DNA of 64,000 nucleotides from Candidatus Acidiferrales bacterium (GTDB taxonomy: Bacteria; Acidobacteriota; Terriglobia; Acidiferrales; UBA7541). Within the stretch, counting starts at the first letter, position 1; every line of letters starts with the position of its first letter. A program made the position numbers and the translations under genes. The notes under the pieces were generated by a model, which was given only the letters and a program-made list of their open reading frames with translations, was not told the DNA's origin and made no database searches. Of this stretch, positions 53,741 through 63,050 are shown one piece after another. The stretch spans positions 418,753-482,752 of the forward strand of contig DASYYH010000016.1 in the NCBI GenBank assembly GCA_035934015.1, read 5' to 3'.

Positions 53741-56165
53741 ATCTCAGGGTGACTGCGGGATCGACGCGAAGGGCGCGGCGCGAAGGAATATAGCTTGCGA
53801 CGAGACATACAACCAATAACAGAATGGCGGATACAATAAATGTGATCGGGTCGCTAGGCGAAATTCCGTAAAGCCAGCTACGGATCAGGCGTGTGAGGAC
53901 TAGCGCAGCAATGACTCCGATCGTAACTCCCGAGAGGCACGTGATAGAGGCGTCCCAGAGAACTGTTTTGAGCACGTGTTTCTTTTGGGCACCGAGGGCT
54001 ACACGAATGCCGATTTCGCGGGTTCGCCGGGTGACGCTGAGAGCAGCGGCGCCGAAAATGCCAACGATGGTCAGCATTAGCGCCAGGAGCGAGAAAGCAG
54101 CAAACAAAAAAGTAAGAAACTTCGGGCGGGCGAAAAACGATTCTTCCACGGCTTGCTCGACGGGTTTAGCATCAAGCAAGGCGAAACCCTGATCCGTTTG
54201 CCTGATCTTTTCTCGCAACGCCGACACGAGCGCGGCGTGGGAAGCATCGCTGCGCACGAATAGGCTGGCAAAGGCCCAGTTCTGCTGCCACAAGCAGGTA
54301 TAGATTTCCGGGCCTGCGGGCAATCTAAAGCCGGTCATTTTGGTGTCAGGGACAACCCCAACGATCTCGGCGTCCACTTTTTTGAGCAGCGGGTCATACG
54401 TGAAATATGTAATGCGCTTGCCCACAGGATTGCTCCCGCTGAAAAAGATATGGGCCAGAGTCTGGTTCACTACGACAACGGGTTCGGTATTAAGAGCGTC
54501 TGCGTTCGAGAAATAACGTCCGCGCACCAGGGGAATATGCATCAAGCTAAAAAATTCCGGCGTCACGCCCCACCAATATGCCGTGGGCAGGCTGTCGGCC
54601 GGACCCGAGGGCGACGCGCTTGTGGAAAAAGGCAACTCGGCAACACCCTTAAAATCTACCTGACTGAACGCGGCGAGCTGGATTACGGGCAGTGTTTTCA
54701 CGTTGTCGAGCAACTGCTGCTCGAAGGCCTTGCTGCGAGCCGCGTCGGGATTTTGATAGTTGGCCGACAAAAGAGAAACCATGGCGACATTGTGAGGATC
54801 GAAACCAAGATTCTCGTGGAGAACGAGCCAGAGGCTGCGTCCCATCAAGCTGGCTGCGACTAGCAATAGCATGGCTGCACCGATCTGGACGATGAGGAGC
54901 CATTTTTGTGCGTTGAATCCGCGGCCAGTTCGAAGATTGGAACATGAGCCAACACGACTTTTCAGGTCGGAATTCGGATCGGAGCGGGAGCAGACGACAG
55001 CGGTGAGCAGGCCGCAAAAAACAGTGCAGAGCAAGACAGCCAGCACGGCAAACAGGAAGACCCATCTGTCAATGCCTGCGTGTTGGAACCACGGGGCGTA
55101 TGCCGGCGGCGCCAAAAATTTGAAGACATCCAAGAGGCCGATGGAAATGGGAATGGCCAAAACCGCTCCCGAGAAGGAGAGAAGCAAACTTTCGATCAGA
55201 AAGTGGCCGGCGATCTTGCGGCGCGGCGCGCCGAGCACAGACCGAATAGCCATTTCACGCCTCCGGGCGAGGCCGCGCGCGAGTGTGAGGCCAGAAACGT
55301 TTACACAGGCGACCAAAAGCAGGAGTGCAGCACCTCCGAAGAGCGGCCAGAGGATGCCAGCGATGGGCCCTGCCTGGAGGGATGTCAGGGAATAGAGCTG
55401 GCTGTTTTTTAGCAGCGCTTTATCTTGCGGATACTCAGCGGCGAGGCGCTCGAGGATGCCATCGAAGTTCCGCTGCGCTTTCTCGATGGTCACACCGCGT
55501 TTGAGGCAACCGATTATTTGAACGCTGTAAGAGTCCTGCGCAGGACCTTTCGGAGTCCACTTGGGACCGCCGTGCTGCTCGAGTTGCGACGGAGTAAGCG
55601 CCAAGGGCAGCCAAACGTCCGTATCGCCAGCAAACCAGCGGTCTTTGAATCGGAACCAGCGCGGAAGAACGCCGATTACGATATAGGGTCTGGAGTTCAG
55701 AAAGATTGATGATCCAAGGATGCGAGGGTCCGAGTCGAAACTACGCGCCCACACGGCGTAGCTCAACAAAACAATATTCGCTGCTCCCGGTTCATATTCG
55801 CGAGGCTCAAAACTACGGCCGAATAGAGGAGCCACACCAAGCATTGAAAAAAATCCCGGCGAAATCGCCTCACTCGTGAGGAACTGAGCCTCGCCTCCCT
55901 TTGAGAGCACGTATCTGCCCTGCTCATACATCGCCATTTGTTCGAAAACATTGTTTTGCGACTGGATGTCGCGGAAGTCCGCAGCCATCATGGGTTCGGC
56001 AGGTTCTAGCAAACGCCCAGAGTCCCGGTAAGGGAGGGGGTGGAGGAGCACGCCGTTTACGATTGTGAACAGCGCCGTCGCTGAGGCTATTCCGAGGGCA
56101 AGGGTGAGGACGGCGGAAACAGTGAAGGCGGCAGAGCGGATGAGGCTACGCACGGAATAATGCAT
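53733..56165 (-). CDS. Orphan MacB/FtsX-type permease (ADOP), copy 3
   Basis: The 810-residue protein has the same plan as the other two copies: SAAFTVSAVLTLALGIASATALFTI helix region, a MacB_PCD domain, FtsX block 1 (GGAALLLLVACVNVSGLTLARGLARRREM), second periplasmic domain and FtsX block 2 (FSLLALMLTIVGIFGAAALSVTRRTREIGI). There is no ATPase gene beside it. It follows the thioredoxin-like and Cys-rich genes on the same strand, 78 bp after the latter, and is followed by the SnoaL-like gene with overlapping ends. Confidence 0.9.
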   Translation of the reverse strand: MHYSVRSLIRSAAFTVSAVLTLALGIASATALFTIVNGVLLHPLPYRDSGRLLEPAEPMMAADFRDIQSQNNVFEQMAMYEQGRYVLSKGGEAQFLTSEAISPGFFSMLGVAPLFGRSFEPREYEPGAANIVLLSYAVWARSFDSDPRILGSSIFLNSRPYIVIGVLPRWFRFKDRWFAGDTDVWLPLALTPSQLEQHGGPKWTPKGPAQDSYSVQIIGCLKRGVTIEKAQRNFDGILERLAAEYPQDKALLKNSQLYSLTSLQAGPIAGILWPLFGGAALLLLVACVNVSGLTLARGLARRREMAIRSVLGAPRRKIAGHFLIESLLLSFSGAVLAIPISIGLLDVFKFLAPPAYAPWFQHAGIDRWVFLFAVLAVLLCTVFCGLLTAVVCSRSDPNSDLKSRVGSCSNLRTGRGFNAQKWLLIVQIGAAMLLLVAASLMGRSLWLVLHENLGFDPHNVAMVSLLSANYQNPDAARSKAFEQQLLDNVKTLPVIQLAAFSQVDFKGVAELPFSTSASPSGPADSLPTAYWWGVTPEFFSLMHIPLVRGRYFSNADALNTEPVVVVNQTLAHIFFSGSNPVGKRITYFTYDPLLKKVDAEIVGVVPDTKMTGFRLPAGPEIYTCLWQQNWAFASLFVRSDASHAALVSALREKIRQTDQGFALLDAKPVEQAVEESFFARPKFLTFLFAAFSLLALMLTIVGIFGAAALSVTRRTREIGIRVALGAQKKHVLKTVLWDASITCLSGVTIGVIAALVLTRLIRSWLYGISPSDPITFIVSAILLLVVCLVASYIPSRRALRVDPAVTLRYE

Positions 56166-56243
56166 CGGTTTGCGGTTTCATGATAACAAACCGCCCCGGT
56201 GAGAAGGGCGGTTTGTTATCTTTGGGTTATCAGCGTGCAGCGC

Positions 56244-56477
56244 TCAGAATGTGGGCCATTTGCACTCGGCACTTCCCATGAAAGGGGCAGGGCAGTTGCA
56301 AAAACTAGGGCAAGAGTAACCGTTGAAATCCCCACAGGGCGTGTTGCAGACATCGAGCTGGATAGGTCCGTTGGATGCAAGCACTACCGCCGATGTTCCT
56401 GCCACCACAGCCATCCCCGCGAGAAGCACTGTCCACAATACCGTAACTCTGACTACTCTGCTGTACAACTTTCGCAT
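56244..56477 (-). CDS. Secreted Cys-rich mini-protein, copy 2
   Basis: The gene encodes 77 residues from ATG 56477, with AAAGGAG upstream, as in copy 1. The signal peptide includes VTVLWTVLLAGMAVVAGTSA. The mature part of about 40 residues carries six Cys: DVCNTPCGDFNGYSCPSFCN, then CPAPFMG and ECKWPTF. The YSC-x-S...C-x-C...[DE]C[RK]W core is shared with the gene at 32399. It lies between the thioredoxin-like gene (65 bp upstream) and the permease gene. It could be disulfide-bonded, metal-loaded or modified, and is of unknown function. Confidence 0.8.
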   Translation of the reverse strand: MRKLYSRVVRVTVLWTVLLAGMAVVAGTSAVVLASNGPIQLDVCNTPCGDFNGYSCPSFCNCPAPFMGSAECKWPTF

Positions 56478-56542
56478 GTGATTCTCCTTTCCTGCAATTC
56501 GCCCGTTCGGGCGTAAGCTCGATGATTCGTAGCCACGCGAGG

Positions 56543-57136
56543 TCACTGCGCAGCTTCGTTGTTAGTCGCGGACTGAGGCTGTGGCGAGAGGACAGCCTGC
56601 TGAATCTCGCTTATTTGCCGCGTGTTGAGCACGCCGGACCATATTCCTTCCACCTTTCGATCCGAGCCGACCAATATAGTTTGAGGTGTGTAACGGAATC
56701 GATATGAAAGAATGCTGCTCGCGTCCGGAAGGAGCGTCATTTCAATCGCTGTCATGCCGATTTGGGTGAGAAACTGACTCGTTAAGCCCTCATTCTGCAA
56801 ACTGATTCCAATAACACGCGCACGCGTGGGATCAATTTTGGCAAGCAGCTTCTGCCATGCCGGCCAATTCAATGTGCAATTTGAACAGGAACGCGCAAAG
56901 ACCAAAAGCAGGGTCATTGGCTGGCCGGACTCATATTCGATCGTTGCGGGACTTCCCGTCAGACTCGCGCCAGAAAGCGGTGGAACCGTGGCGCCGACGT
57001 TAAGGTGAAGGTTCGCTTCGTATGCTTTATTGAGGCCACCCGGCTTGCGGTCTTGTTTGACGAGCGCGACATTCAACCCAATAAGCGCGAACGCCAAAAT
57101 AACGAAACCTGCGACCACTGGCTTTGGGACATTCAT
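56543..57136 (-). CDS. Membrane-anchored thioredoxin-like (TlpA/redoxin) protein, copy 2
   Basis: The protein has 197 residues from ATG 57136, with CGGAG upstream. The anchor is VVAGFVILAFALIGLNVALV. The periplasmic domain is thioredoxin-like: MTLLLVFARSCSNCTLNWPAW with a CSNC site, VIGISLQNEGLTSQFL, and the cis-Pro region YTPQTILVGSDRKV. The active site differs from CGWC of copy 1. The frame stays open upstream into a hydrophobic stretch (VALVFLAYWALVAL), so a longer protein from a non-ATG start cannot be excluded. A run of eight C's at 57186-57193 lies just upstream. Confidence 0.82.
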   Translation of the reverse strand: MNVPKPVVAGFVILAFALIGLNVALVKQDRKPGGLNKAYEANLHLNVGATVPPLSGASLTGSPATIEYESGQPMTLLLVFARSCSNCTLNWPAWQKLLAKIDPTRARVIGISLQNEGLTSQFLTQIGMTAIEMTLLPDASSILSYRFRYTPQTILVGSDRKVEGIWSGVLNTRQISEIQQAVLSPQPQSATNNEAAQ

Positions 57137-57291
57137 TGCGTCACTCCGCAGTGCGACGAGGGCCCAATAAGCCAAGAAGACTAGTGCGACGCTACCCCCC
57201 CCAAGATGTTTATCAATAGTAAACTGTAAAAAAAAGAATTATCGATGAATACATATTTGAGGTTCGGATACAGAGATAGCACGGGCGCGAA

Positions 57292-57356
57292 CGGGTTCGG
57301 GATGACAGCAAAAGCAGTGACGAGCGACAAGTGATGAGTGGCGAGCAAACAAGGCG
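57292..57356. repeat. 65-bp direct repeat, left copy
   Basis: The 65 bases beginning CGGGTTCGGGATGACAGC and ending GAGCAAACAAGGCG are identical to 58320-58384. The two copies flank the TMEM175-like gene and a set of REP-like hairpins. Confidence 0.85.
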
Positions 57357-57391
57357 AAAACAAGAATCGACGCGGCAAGAAGCGCCACGAC

Positions 57392-57513
57392 GGGCGCAGC
57401 AAGCAGCGCCCCTACGAACTACGAGAAAACGCGACTCGGGAGTCGCGACGGGCGACCCAAGGGTCGCCCCTACGAAAATATGCGGCGGGCGCAGCAAGCA
57501 GCGCCCCTACGAA
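57392..57513. repeat. REP-like hairpin cluster ending in CTACGAA
   Basis: Three hairpins share the tail CTACGAA: GGGCGC...GCGCCC at 57392-57411, a perfect GGGCGACCC-AA-GGGTCGCCC at 57450-57469, and a second GGGCGC...GCGCCC at 57487-57506. A further small hairpin GCGACT-CGGG-AGTCGC lies at 57431-57446. A fourth member, GGCCCGAT-N7-ATCGGGCC plus CTACAAA, lies at 58276-58305. Confidence 0.65.
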
Positions 57514-57567
57514 ATCAACGCCAACAACAAATCCCCAAGTAGCCACCTGTGCGAGATGGCGGACGGG

Positions 57568-58143
57568 TCAGGAGGCGAGGCGTTTTTCGATGCGGCGGTC
57601 GGGGATGAGCCAGATGATGGCGACGACGGAGTAGCAAATCGCGGAGAGTGCGGGATGAAGGAAGGCGAGCGGGATGGCCACGACGTAAATGGCGATGGAG
57701 ATTTTGCCCTTCGCGTCGCGGCCGATAGAGGTGGCGAGAGTGGAGGATTTTCCGTGAAGGGCGATGAGCGTGCGCGTGAGAATGAAGTAGGCGATGGCGG
57801 CGAGCAAGAGGACGATTCCGTAGAGAGCGACGGGGCGGGAGCTGAAATTGTTGTCGCCCATCCAGGCGGTGGTGAAAGGCACAAGCGAAAGCCAGAAGAG
57901 AAGATGGAAATTGGCCCAGAGCGTCGCGCCATTGACGCGCTCAACAGCGTGGAGGAGGTGATGATGGTTGTTCCAGTAGATGGCGAGGATGACGAAGCTG
58001 AGAACGTAGCTTGAAAAAACGGGGATGACGGGACGGAGAGCGTCGAAAGAGGCGCCGCGCGGGGATTTCATCTCCAGAACCATGATGGTGATGATGACGG
58101 CGAGAACGCCGTCGCTGAAGGCTTCGAGACGGTTTTTGGTCAT
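57568..58143 (-). CDS. TMEM175/DUF1211 family potassium channel-like protein
   Basis: The protein has 191 residues from ATG 58143, with GGAGG upstream. The frame is open for 300 codons more, but that DNA is non-coding repeat. It begins with the family hallmark RLEAFSDGVLAVIITIMVLEM and continues with SSYVLSFVILAIYWNNHHHLL, ATLWANFHLLFWLSLVPFTTAWMG and two more helices, about six in all. Bacterial TMEM175 proteins are tetrameric K+ channels; the F-S-D motif of helix 1 is intact. It lies inside 65-bp direct repeats. Confidence 0.9.
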   Translation of the reverse strand: MTKNRLEAFSDGVLAVIITIMVLEMKSPRGASFDALRPVIPVFSSYVLSFVILAIYWNNHHHLLHAVERVNGATLWANFHLLFWLSLVPFTTAWMGDNNFSSRPVALYGIVLLLAAIAYFILTRTLIALHGKSSTLATSIGRDAKGKISIAIYVVAIPLAFLHPALSAICYSVVAIIWLIPDRRIEKRLAS

Positions 58144-58275
58144 GAGCACCTCCGGCAGATGGTACCTATCTAAATGAAAAGCGGCAGCGGTGGCAAGAGA
58201 GTTTGAAGAAGATGGCAGATATTCGGAGCCAGCCGCAGCGAGCGAAACGGGGGTTTCCGTAGACACGAAGAAAGC

Positions 58276-58305
58276 GGCCCGATGAGTACAATCGGGCCCT
58301 ACAAA
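58276..58305. repeat. REP-like hairpin, single
   Basis: GGCCCGAT, a 7-base loop, then ATCGGGCC and CTACAAA: a diverged member of the cluster at 57392-57513, close to the right direct repeat. Confidence 0.55.
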
Positions 58306-58319
58306 AACGAAGACGCGGG

Positions 58320-58384
58320 CGGGTTCGGGATGACAGCAAAAGCAGTGACGAGCGACAAGTGATGAGTGGCGAGCAAACAAGGCG
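58320..58384. repeat. 65-bp direct repeat, right copy
   Basis: Identical to 57292-57356. The distance between the copies is 1,028 bp. Confidence 0.85.
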
Positions 58385-58547
58385 GTTGCGCAGGAAACTT
58401 GAATCGTAAACTCGAAAAGAGAAGTGGTTATATCATCTGGCGCTAACTGGTCATTGCAGAAATCCACTCTATCCTGCATGTTGGTTCCTTGCCGCGCTTC
58501 TGACGCCTGGGAAGAAGACTGAATTGTGACAGAAATGCGAGTGGAGG

Positions 58548-59210
58548 ATGAATGTGACCAAACGCAGTGAACTTCGCCGATTGCCGGATCGCGGATCGCA
58601 TGACGCCAGCACCATTCATGCGATTCTGGATGCTGGATTTTTTGCTCATGTCGGATTTGCTGTGAATGGGCAACCATTTGTGATTCCCACTCTCTATGGG
58701 CGCTGCGGGGAAAAGCTCTACATGCATGGCTCGGCGGCGAGCCGGATGCTGCGAGAACTTGAACGAGGCGCGCCTGCGTGCGTCGCGGTGACGATCGTCG
58801 ATGGACTGGTTCTGGCGCGATCGGCGTTTCATCACTCCATGAACTATCGCTCCGTGGTGGCCTTTGGAACGGCGCGGAAGATCCAAGATAAAGAGCGGAT
58901 CCTGCAAGCATTGCGCGTGATTTCAGAACACATGATCGCCGGACGATGGGCGGATGTGCGCGGACCCAGTGAAAAGGAACTGAAAGCCACGATGGTTCTC
59001 GAATTTTCGATCGAGGAAGCGTCGACGAAGATTCGCAAGGGGCCACCGATCGACGAGGAAGAAGACTACGCTCTGCCGTTCTGGGCAGGGATCGTCTCGA
59101 TTTCCCTTAGCGCGGGAAAGCCGGAGGCCGATCCGAAAATGCGGGCACGGAATGACATACCAACATACATCCGAGACTACGAAGCACGGCTGAGAAACGA
59201 TCGAAGCTAG
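58548..59210 (+). CDS. Pyridoxamine 5'-phosphate oxidase-like FMN-binding protein
   Basis: The 220-residue protein has the split-barrel fold of the Pyridox_ox_2/nitroimidazole-resistance-like group: HAILDAGFFAHVGFAVNGQPF, VIPTLYGRCGEKLYMHGSAAS, then VTIVDGLVLARSAFHHSMNYR and SVVAFGTARKI. It probably binds FMN or haem and acts on an unknown substrate. The C-terminal part (ALPFWAGIVSISLSAGKP) matches the family end. It stands alone on the plus strand, divergent from the TMEM175-like gene. Confidence 0.85.
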   Translation: MNVTKRSELRRLPDRGSHDASTIHAILDAGFFAHVGFAVNGQPFVIPTLYGRCGEKLYMHGSAASRMLRELERGAPACVAVTIVDGLVLARSAFHHSMNYRSVVAFGTARKIQDKERILQALRVISEHMIAGRWADVRGPSEKELKATMVLEFSIEEASTKIRKGPPIDEEEDYALPFWAGIVSISLSAGKPEADPKMRARNDIPTYIRDYEARLRNDRS

Positions 59211-59274
59211 GATATTGCGCGAGAAGGCGTTTCACTGCGTTGGTGTGCCCTGAACCGGCAGCAACGGGCGGATG

Positions 59275-60303
59275 TTAATAGATCGAGCCGGAGGGCTGGG
59301 AGGAGTGGATGACGCCGGAGGCGACGGAGAGAGAGTAGGCGAGGCCGTCGCCGGACCAGGAAGCGAGAGAGAATTTTTGGCCGGCGATGAGTTTGCGGAC
59401 GCGAATGTCCGCGAACGTGAGCGGGACACCAGCGCGGCAAATGGCGGGACGCAGCGCGGAAGAGAAAAGGTAAACGGCGCCGGAACCGGCGGCGACGGCG
59501 CTGCCATTGGGATCGAGAAGAAGCGCGGTGTGCTGGCCGATGCCGATGGCGCGGATGCGCGGCGCGCCGGAGGCGAGGATGCGGGCCATGAAAACGATGG
59601 TGCGGCCGAGGCGGTCGCGCGCGTGGAAGTGAGAATCAGTGATGACGCCGCGCAGCGCGGGAATAACTAGGAAATTGTGAGCGATGACGACTTGCGGATG
59701 GAACGGATTGGCGAGCGCGGCGGCGGAAGTGAGATTGGGGCCACGGGGCTTGTCGTTTTGCGAGGTGTAAGCGAATTCGCCAAGAACGGCGAGGCCGGCG
59801 CTGGTGCCTCCCATGGGAACGCCGCGGCGAATGGCGGCGTTGAGTTCGCGCTGAACGGGCGTGCCGCGCCAGAAGTTGATGTAATTGGCTTGATCGCCGC
59901 CAGCGATGAAGATTGCCGAGGCGGAGCGAATGGTCTGCGCGACGAAAGGATTTTCGGCACCATCGCGGCTGGGAATGATGAGCGTGGCGATGGAATTTTC
60001 GCGGCAGAGATTCTGGATGTAGGGATTGTAAGCGTCGGTGCCACTGGCGCGTACGACGAGAAAATCGCCGCCCGCGGAGCGCTGACAAAGCCATTGAAAT
60101 GCCTGGTCGAGATCTTCGCCGCCGCCAATGAGGGCATAACCAGCGCGCGGAGATACGTGAATATTTATCGGATTGCCGATGCGAATGTATTTGTAAGGCG
60201 CGCCGGAAGCTGCGGCGGGACACGGCGCGGAGAGAATTACGACGAAGAGAGCCGCTCCGACGAAAAGAGTCGCTGCGAGGCGAGTGAATTTGGATTGAGT
60301 CAT
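59275..60303 (-). CDS. Cyanophycinase-like exported peptidase (S51 family)
   Basis: The 342-residue protein has a signal peptide (LAATLFVGAALFVVILSAPCPAAA). The S51/cyanophycinase core shows GYALIGGGEDLDQAFQWL, SASAIFIAGGDQANYINFW and the nucleophile elbow GVPMGGTSAGLAVL with the catalytic Ser. DSHFHARDRLGR supplies a His, and IGIGQHTALLLDPNG is another family block. Cyanophycinases cut beta-Asp-Arg polymers, but exported relatives in non-cyanobacteria probably act on other beta-aspartyl or related peptides. Confidence 0.87.
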   Translation of the reverse strand: MTQSKFTRLAATLFVGAALFVVILSAPCPAAASGAPYKYIRIGNPINIHVSPRAGYALIGGGEDLDQAFQWLCQRSAGGDFLVVRASGTDAYNPYIQNLCRENSIATLIIPSRDGAENPFVAQTIRSASAIFIAGGDQANYINFWRGTPVQRELNAAIRRGVPMGGTSAGLAVLGEFAYTSQNDKPRGPNLTSAAALANPFHPQVVIAHNFLVIPALRGVITDSHFHARDRLGRTIVFMARILASGAPRIRAIGIGQHTALLLDPNGSAVAAGSGAVYLFSSALRPAICRAGVPLTFADIRVRKLIAGQKFSLASWSGDGLAYSLSVASGVIHSSQPSGSIY

Positions 60304-60345
60304 CCGGCGGCCTCGTAGGCGCGGCAGAGATTCTGAATATTCATC

Positions 60346-60564
60346 TCAGGCGGACCGGGCTTTGGGTTTGTTTTTGCGCAGGCCGAGAGTCCAGGCCGGC
60401 GGATCGCTGGCGGGAAAAGATTCGCGCGAGGCTTCGTCAACGCTATCAAGATTTTCGCCGTTGGCGGCGGTGTCGAAGCGCGAGGAATCGTTTGCGGCGG
60501 ACGGTCGAGAATCGCGTTGATTTTCTTCGCCGGTTTTTTTTGCGGGCCCTTCTTCTTTGGTCAT
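60346..60564 (-). CDS. Small hydrophilic protein with SFPASDPPAW motif
   Basis: The 72-residue acidic, probably unfolded protein ends with VDEASRESFPASDPPAWTLG and a short basic tail. This DExSxxSFPASDPPAW motif occurs in small conserved bacterial proteins of unknown function. ATG 60564 with GGAAGG upstream is preferred over one five codons earlier. It lies just downstream of kbl on the same strand. Confidence 0.7.
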   Translation of the reverse strand: MTKEEGPAKKTGEENQRDSRPSAANDSSRFDTAANGENLDSVDEASRESFPASDPPAWTLGLRKNKPKARSA

Positions 60565-60599
60565 AACATCACCTTCCACTCGCCGAGCGTCCTCTTATC

Positions 60600-61814
60600 T
60601 TAAATGATGGCGAGGCGCTTGCCGACGCGCTCGAAAATTTCGAGACCACGCGTCAGATCGGCGCGCTTGTGCGTGGCGGTGACAATGGTGCGCAGGCGCG
60701 CCTTGCCTTCGGGAACGGTCGGATAGGCGATAGCGAGAGCGATCAAGCCTTCGTTGAAAAGCTCGCGCGAGAATTCGAAGGTCTTGGCGGCGTCGCCGAC
60801 CATGACGGGCGTGATGGGCGTTTCGCTCTTGCCGGTATCGAAGCCGAGACGCTTCAGGCCGCGCTTGAAAAATTTCGTGTTGCTCCAGAGGCGCTTGACG
60901 AGCTTCGCGCCGGCATCGGAATCGAGCAGCTCAAAAGCGGCCTGGCACGTGGCGGTGACGGAGGGCGGATGGGACGTCGAGAAGAGGAACGGGCGGCCGC
61001 GATGATAAAGAAATTCGATGAGGTCGCGCGAGCCGCAGACATAGCCGCCGATGGAGCCGATGGCTTTGCTGAGCGTGCCGACCTGAATATCGACGCGGCC
61101 GTGGCAGCCGAGATGGTCGACGGTGCCGCGGCCATTGCGTCCGAGGACGCCGGAGGAATGCGCGTCGTCAACCATCATGATGCAATTGTATTTTTCGGCG
61201 AGGTCGCAGAGCGCGGGAAGCGGAGCGATGTCGCCATCCATGGAGAAAACGCCATCGGTGATGAGGAGCTTGTGGCCGTTCCAATTTTTCGTTTCTTCGA
61301 GGATGCGCTGGCAATCGGCGATGTCCTTATGCTTGAAGACCTTGATGGTGGCTTTGGAGAGGCGGCAGCCGTCGATGATGGAGGCGTGGTTGAGCTCGTC
61401 GGAGATGATCAGATCTTCCTTGCCGAGAATGGCAGAGACCGTGCCGGCGTTGGCGGTGAAGCCAGATTGAAAAACGACGCAGGCTTCGGTGCCTTTGAAG
61501 CGCGCGATCTGCTCTTCGAGCTGCATGTGGATTTTCATGGTGCCGACGATGCTGCGGACAGCGCCGGAGCCGACGCCGTACTTGCGAATGGCGTCGATGG
61601 CGGCGCGGCGGAGCTTCGGATGCGTGGTGAGGCCGAGATAATTATTGGAGCTGAGATTGATGACGTCCTTGCCGTCGATGACGGCGATGGGCTTCTGCTC
61701 GCCCTCGAGAATGCGGAGACGGAAATAAAGATGACGCGCTTTGAGGTCATCGAGCGCGTCGCGGAGATATTGAAGCTGAGGACGAGTGGAAGAAGCCGAA
61801 GATGGCGTGGCCAT
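60600..61814 (-). CDS. kbl: Glycine C-acetyltransferase (2-amino-3-ketobutyrate CoA ligase)
   Basis: The 404-residue PLP enzyme belongs to the alpha-oxoamine synthase family. Landmarks are [59 protein letters not shown] (PLP-contacting Asp) and the Schiff-base Lys in [16 protein letters not shown]. It splits 2-amino-3-ketobutyrate with CoA into glycine and acetyl-CoA. With tdh just upstream on the same strand it completes threonine degradation to glycine, which favours Kbl over the related BioF or HemA. Confidence 0.93.
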   Translation of the reverse strand: MATPSSASSTRPQLQYLRDALDDLKARHLYFRLRILEGEQKPIAVIDGKDVINLSSNNYLGLTTHPKLRRAAIDAIRKYGVGSGAVRSIVGTMKIHMQLEEQIARFKGTEACVVFQSGFTANAGTVSAILGKEDLIISDELNHASIIDGCRLSKATIKVFKHKDIADCQRILEETKNWNGHKLLITDGVFSMDGDIAPLPALCDLAEKYNCIMMVDDAHSSGVLGRNGRGTVDHLGCHGRVDIQVGTLSKAIGSIGGYVCGSRDLIEFLYHRGRPFLFSTSHPPSVTATCQAAFELLDSDAGAKLVKRLWSNTKFFKRGLKRLGFDTGKSETPITPVMVGDAAKTFEFSRELFNEGLIALAIAYPTVPEGKARLRTIVTATHKRADLTRGLEIFERVGKRLAII

Positions 61815-62006
61815 GAATCCTCCTATGAAGGAAAAAGAGCTGAGCAGAACAAGGAGACATTATAGGACAGGCGGAAGAGAAGAACGAGGAGACAAAATGG
61901 CGCGCGCTCATCAGCGAGTTTGTATTGTCGCGGCCACGGAATGGAAGAGTCCCGAAAGAAAGAGTCACAAGAGCACGTAGAGCGGCAAGGACATCAATTC
62001 TTACGG

Positions 62007-63050
62007 TTACTTGGCGACACCGTTGGGGAAGAAGAGGATTTTGCCGGCCTGGCCGGATTCGAGGAGAGCGAAGGCTTCGGCGAAACGGTCGAGAGGAAGG
62101 CGCTCGTTGAAGAGCGGCTCGAGATTCAGGCGGCCGGCCTTGAGAAGCGAAGTCATCTGCTCCCAGGTCTCGAACATTTTGCGGCCGTAGATGCCCTGGA
62201 CGACGGCGCCTTTGAAAATCACGTCGCTGACAAGATCGAGCGTGACAGGTTCGCTGGGAATGCCGAGGAGCGAGGCACGTCCGCCCTGGCGGAGCATCTG
62301 AAAACCCTGACGAATTCCGGCGGGATTGCCGCTCATTTCAAGAAGCACGTCGACGCCGTCGCTGTTTGTGGCTTCGAGAACGCGCGCGACAGGATCGCCC
62401 GCGCGAGGATCGAAGACTTCGTCGGCGCCCATTTTTTTGGCAAGCTCGCGGCGATGGGCATTGACTTCCGTGGCGAAAATCGTGGAGCAGCCGCAGGCGC
62501 GGGCGACGGCGATGGACATCAGGCCGATGGGGCCGCAGCCGGTGACGACGACAGTCTGACCGGCGATTTCTCCGGCGAGAACGGTATGGACGGCGTTGCC
62601 GAGCGGATCGAGGATGGCGGCGTAATGCTCGGGAATCGCCGGATCGATTTTCCAGACGTTGCGCGCGGGAATGCGGACGAATTCGGCGAAGCAGCCATCG
62701 GCATCGATGCCAATGATTTTGACGAGGCGGCAGAGATGCGGCTGACCGGCGCGGCAGGCTCGGCAATGGCCGCAATTCACGTGCATTTCGGCGCTGACGA
62801 AATCGCCGGGCTTGAGACCGCCGACTTCGCCGCCGACTTTTTCAATGGTGCCGCAGAATTCGTGGCCGAAGGTCATCGGCGGGCGAATGCGCGAGGCAGA
62901 CCATTTGTCCCAGTGATAAATGTGGAGATCGGTGCCGCAAATCGAGGCGGCGCGAACGCGGATGAGAACGTCGGAAGGGCCAAATGCGGGAATGGAGACG
63001 GATTCGAGTTGCGCGCCTTGTTCTGGACGCATCTTGCGCAGGGCTTTCAT
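62007..63050 (-). CDS. tdh: L-threonine 3-dehydrogenase
   Basis: The 347-residue zinc medium-chain dehydrogenase has the catalytic zinc site CGTDLHIYHWDKWSASRI and FGHEFCGTIEKVGGEVGG. The structural zinc site is CGHCRACRAGQPHLC, and the NAD site is VTGCGPIGLMSIAVARACG. The HIYxWDxW signature is typical of Tdh. It oxidises threonine to 2-amino-3-ketobutyrate, the substrate of Kbl encoded 192 bp downstream on the same strand. Confidence 0.94.
   Translation of the reverse strand: MKALRKMRPEQGAQLESVSIPAFGPSDVLIRVRAASICGTDLHIYHWDKWSASRIRPPMTFGHEFCGTIEKVGGEVGGLKPGDFVSAEMHVNCGHCRACRAGQPHLCRLVKIIGIDADGCFAEFVRIPARNVWKIDPAIPEHYAAILDPLGNAVHTVLAGEIAGQTVVVTGCGPIGLMSIAVARACGCSTIFATEVNAHRRELAKKMGADEVFDPRAGDPVARVLEATNSDGVDVLLEMSGNPAGIRQGFQMLRQGGRASLLGIPSEPVTLDLVSDVIFKGAVVQGIYGRKMFETWEQMTSLLKAGRLNLEPLFNERLPLDRFAEAFALLESGQAGKILFFPNGVAK

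Noticed and set aside
58144..59046. N-terminal extension of the TMEM175-like gene by about 300 residues
   Set aside because: The extension crosses a 65-bp repeat, a REP-like hairpin and part of the divergent PNPOx-like gene. A good ribosome binding site and the family N-terminus lie at 58143.
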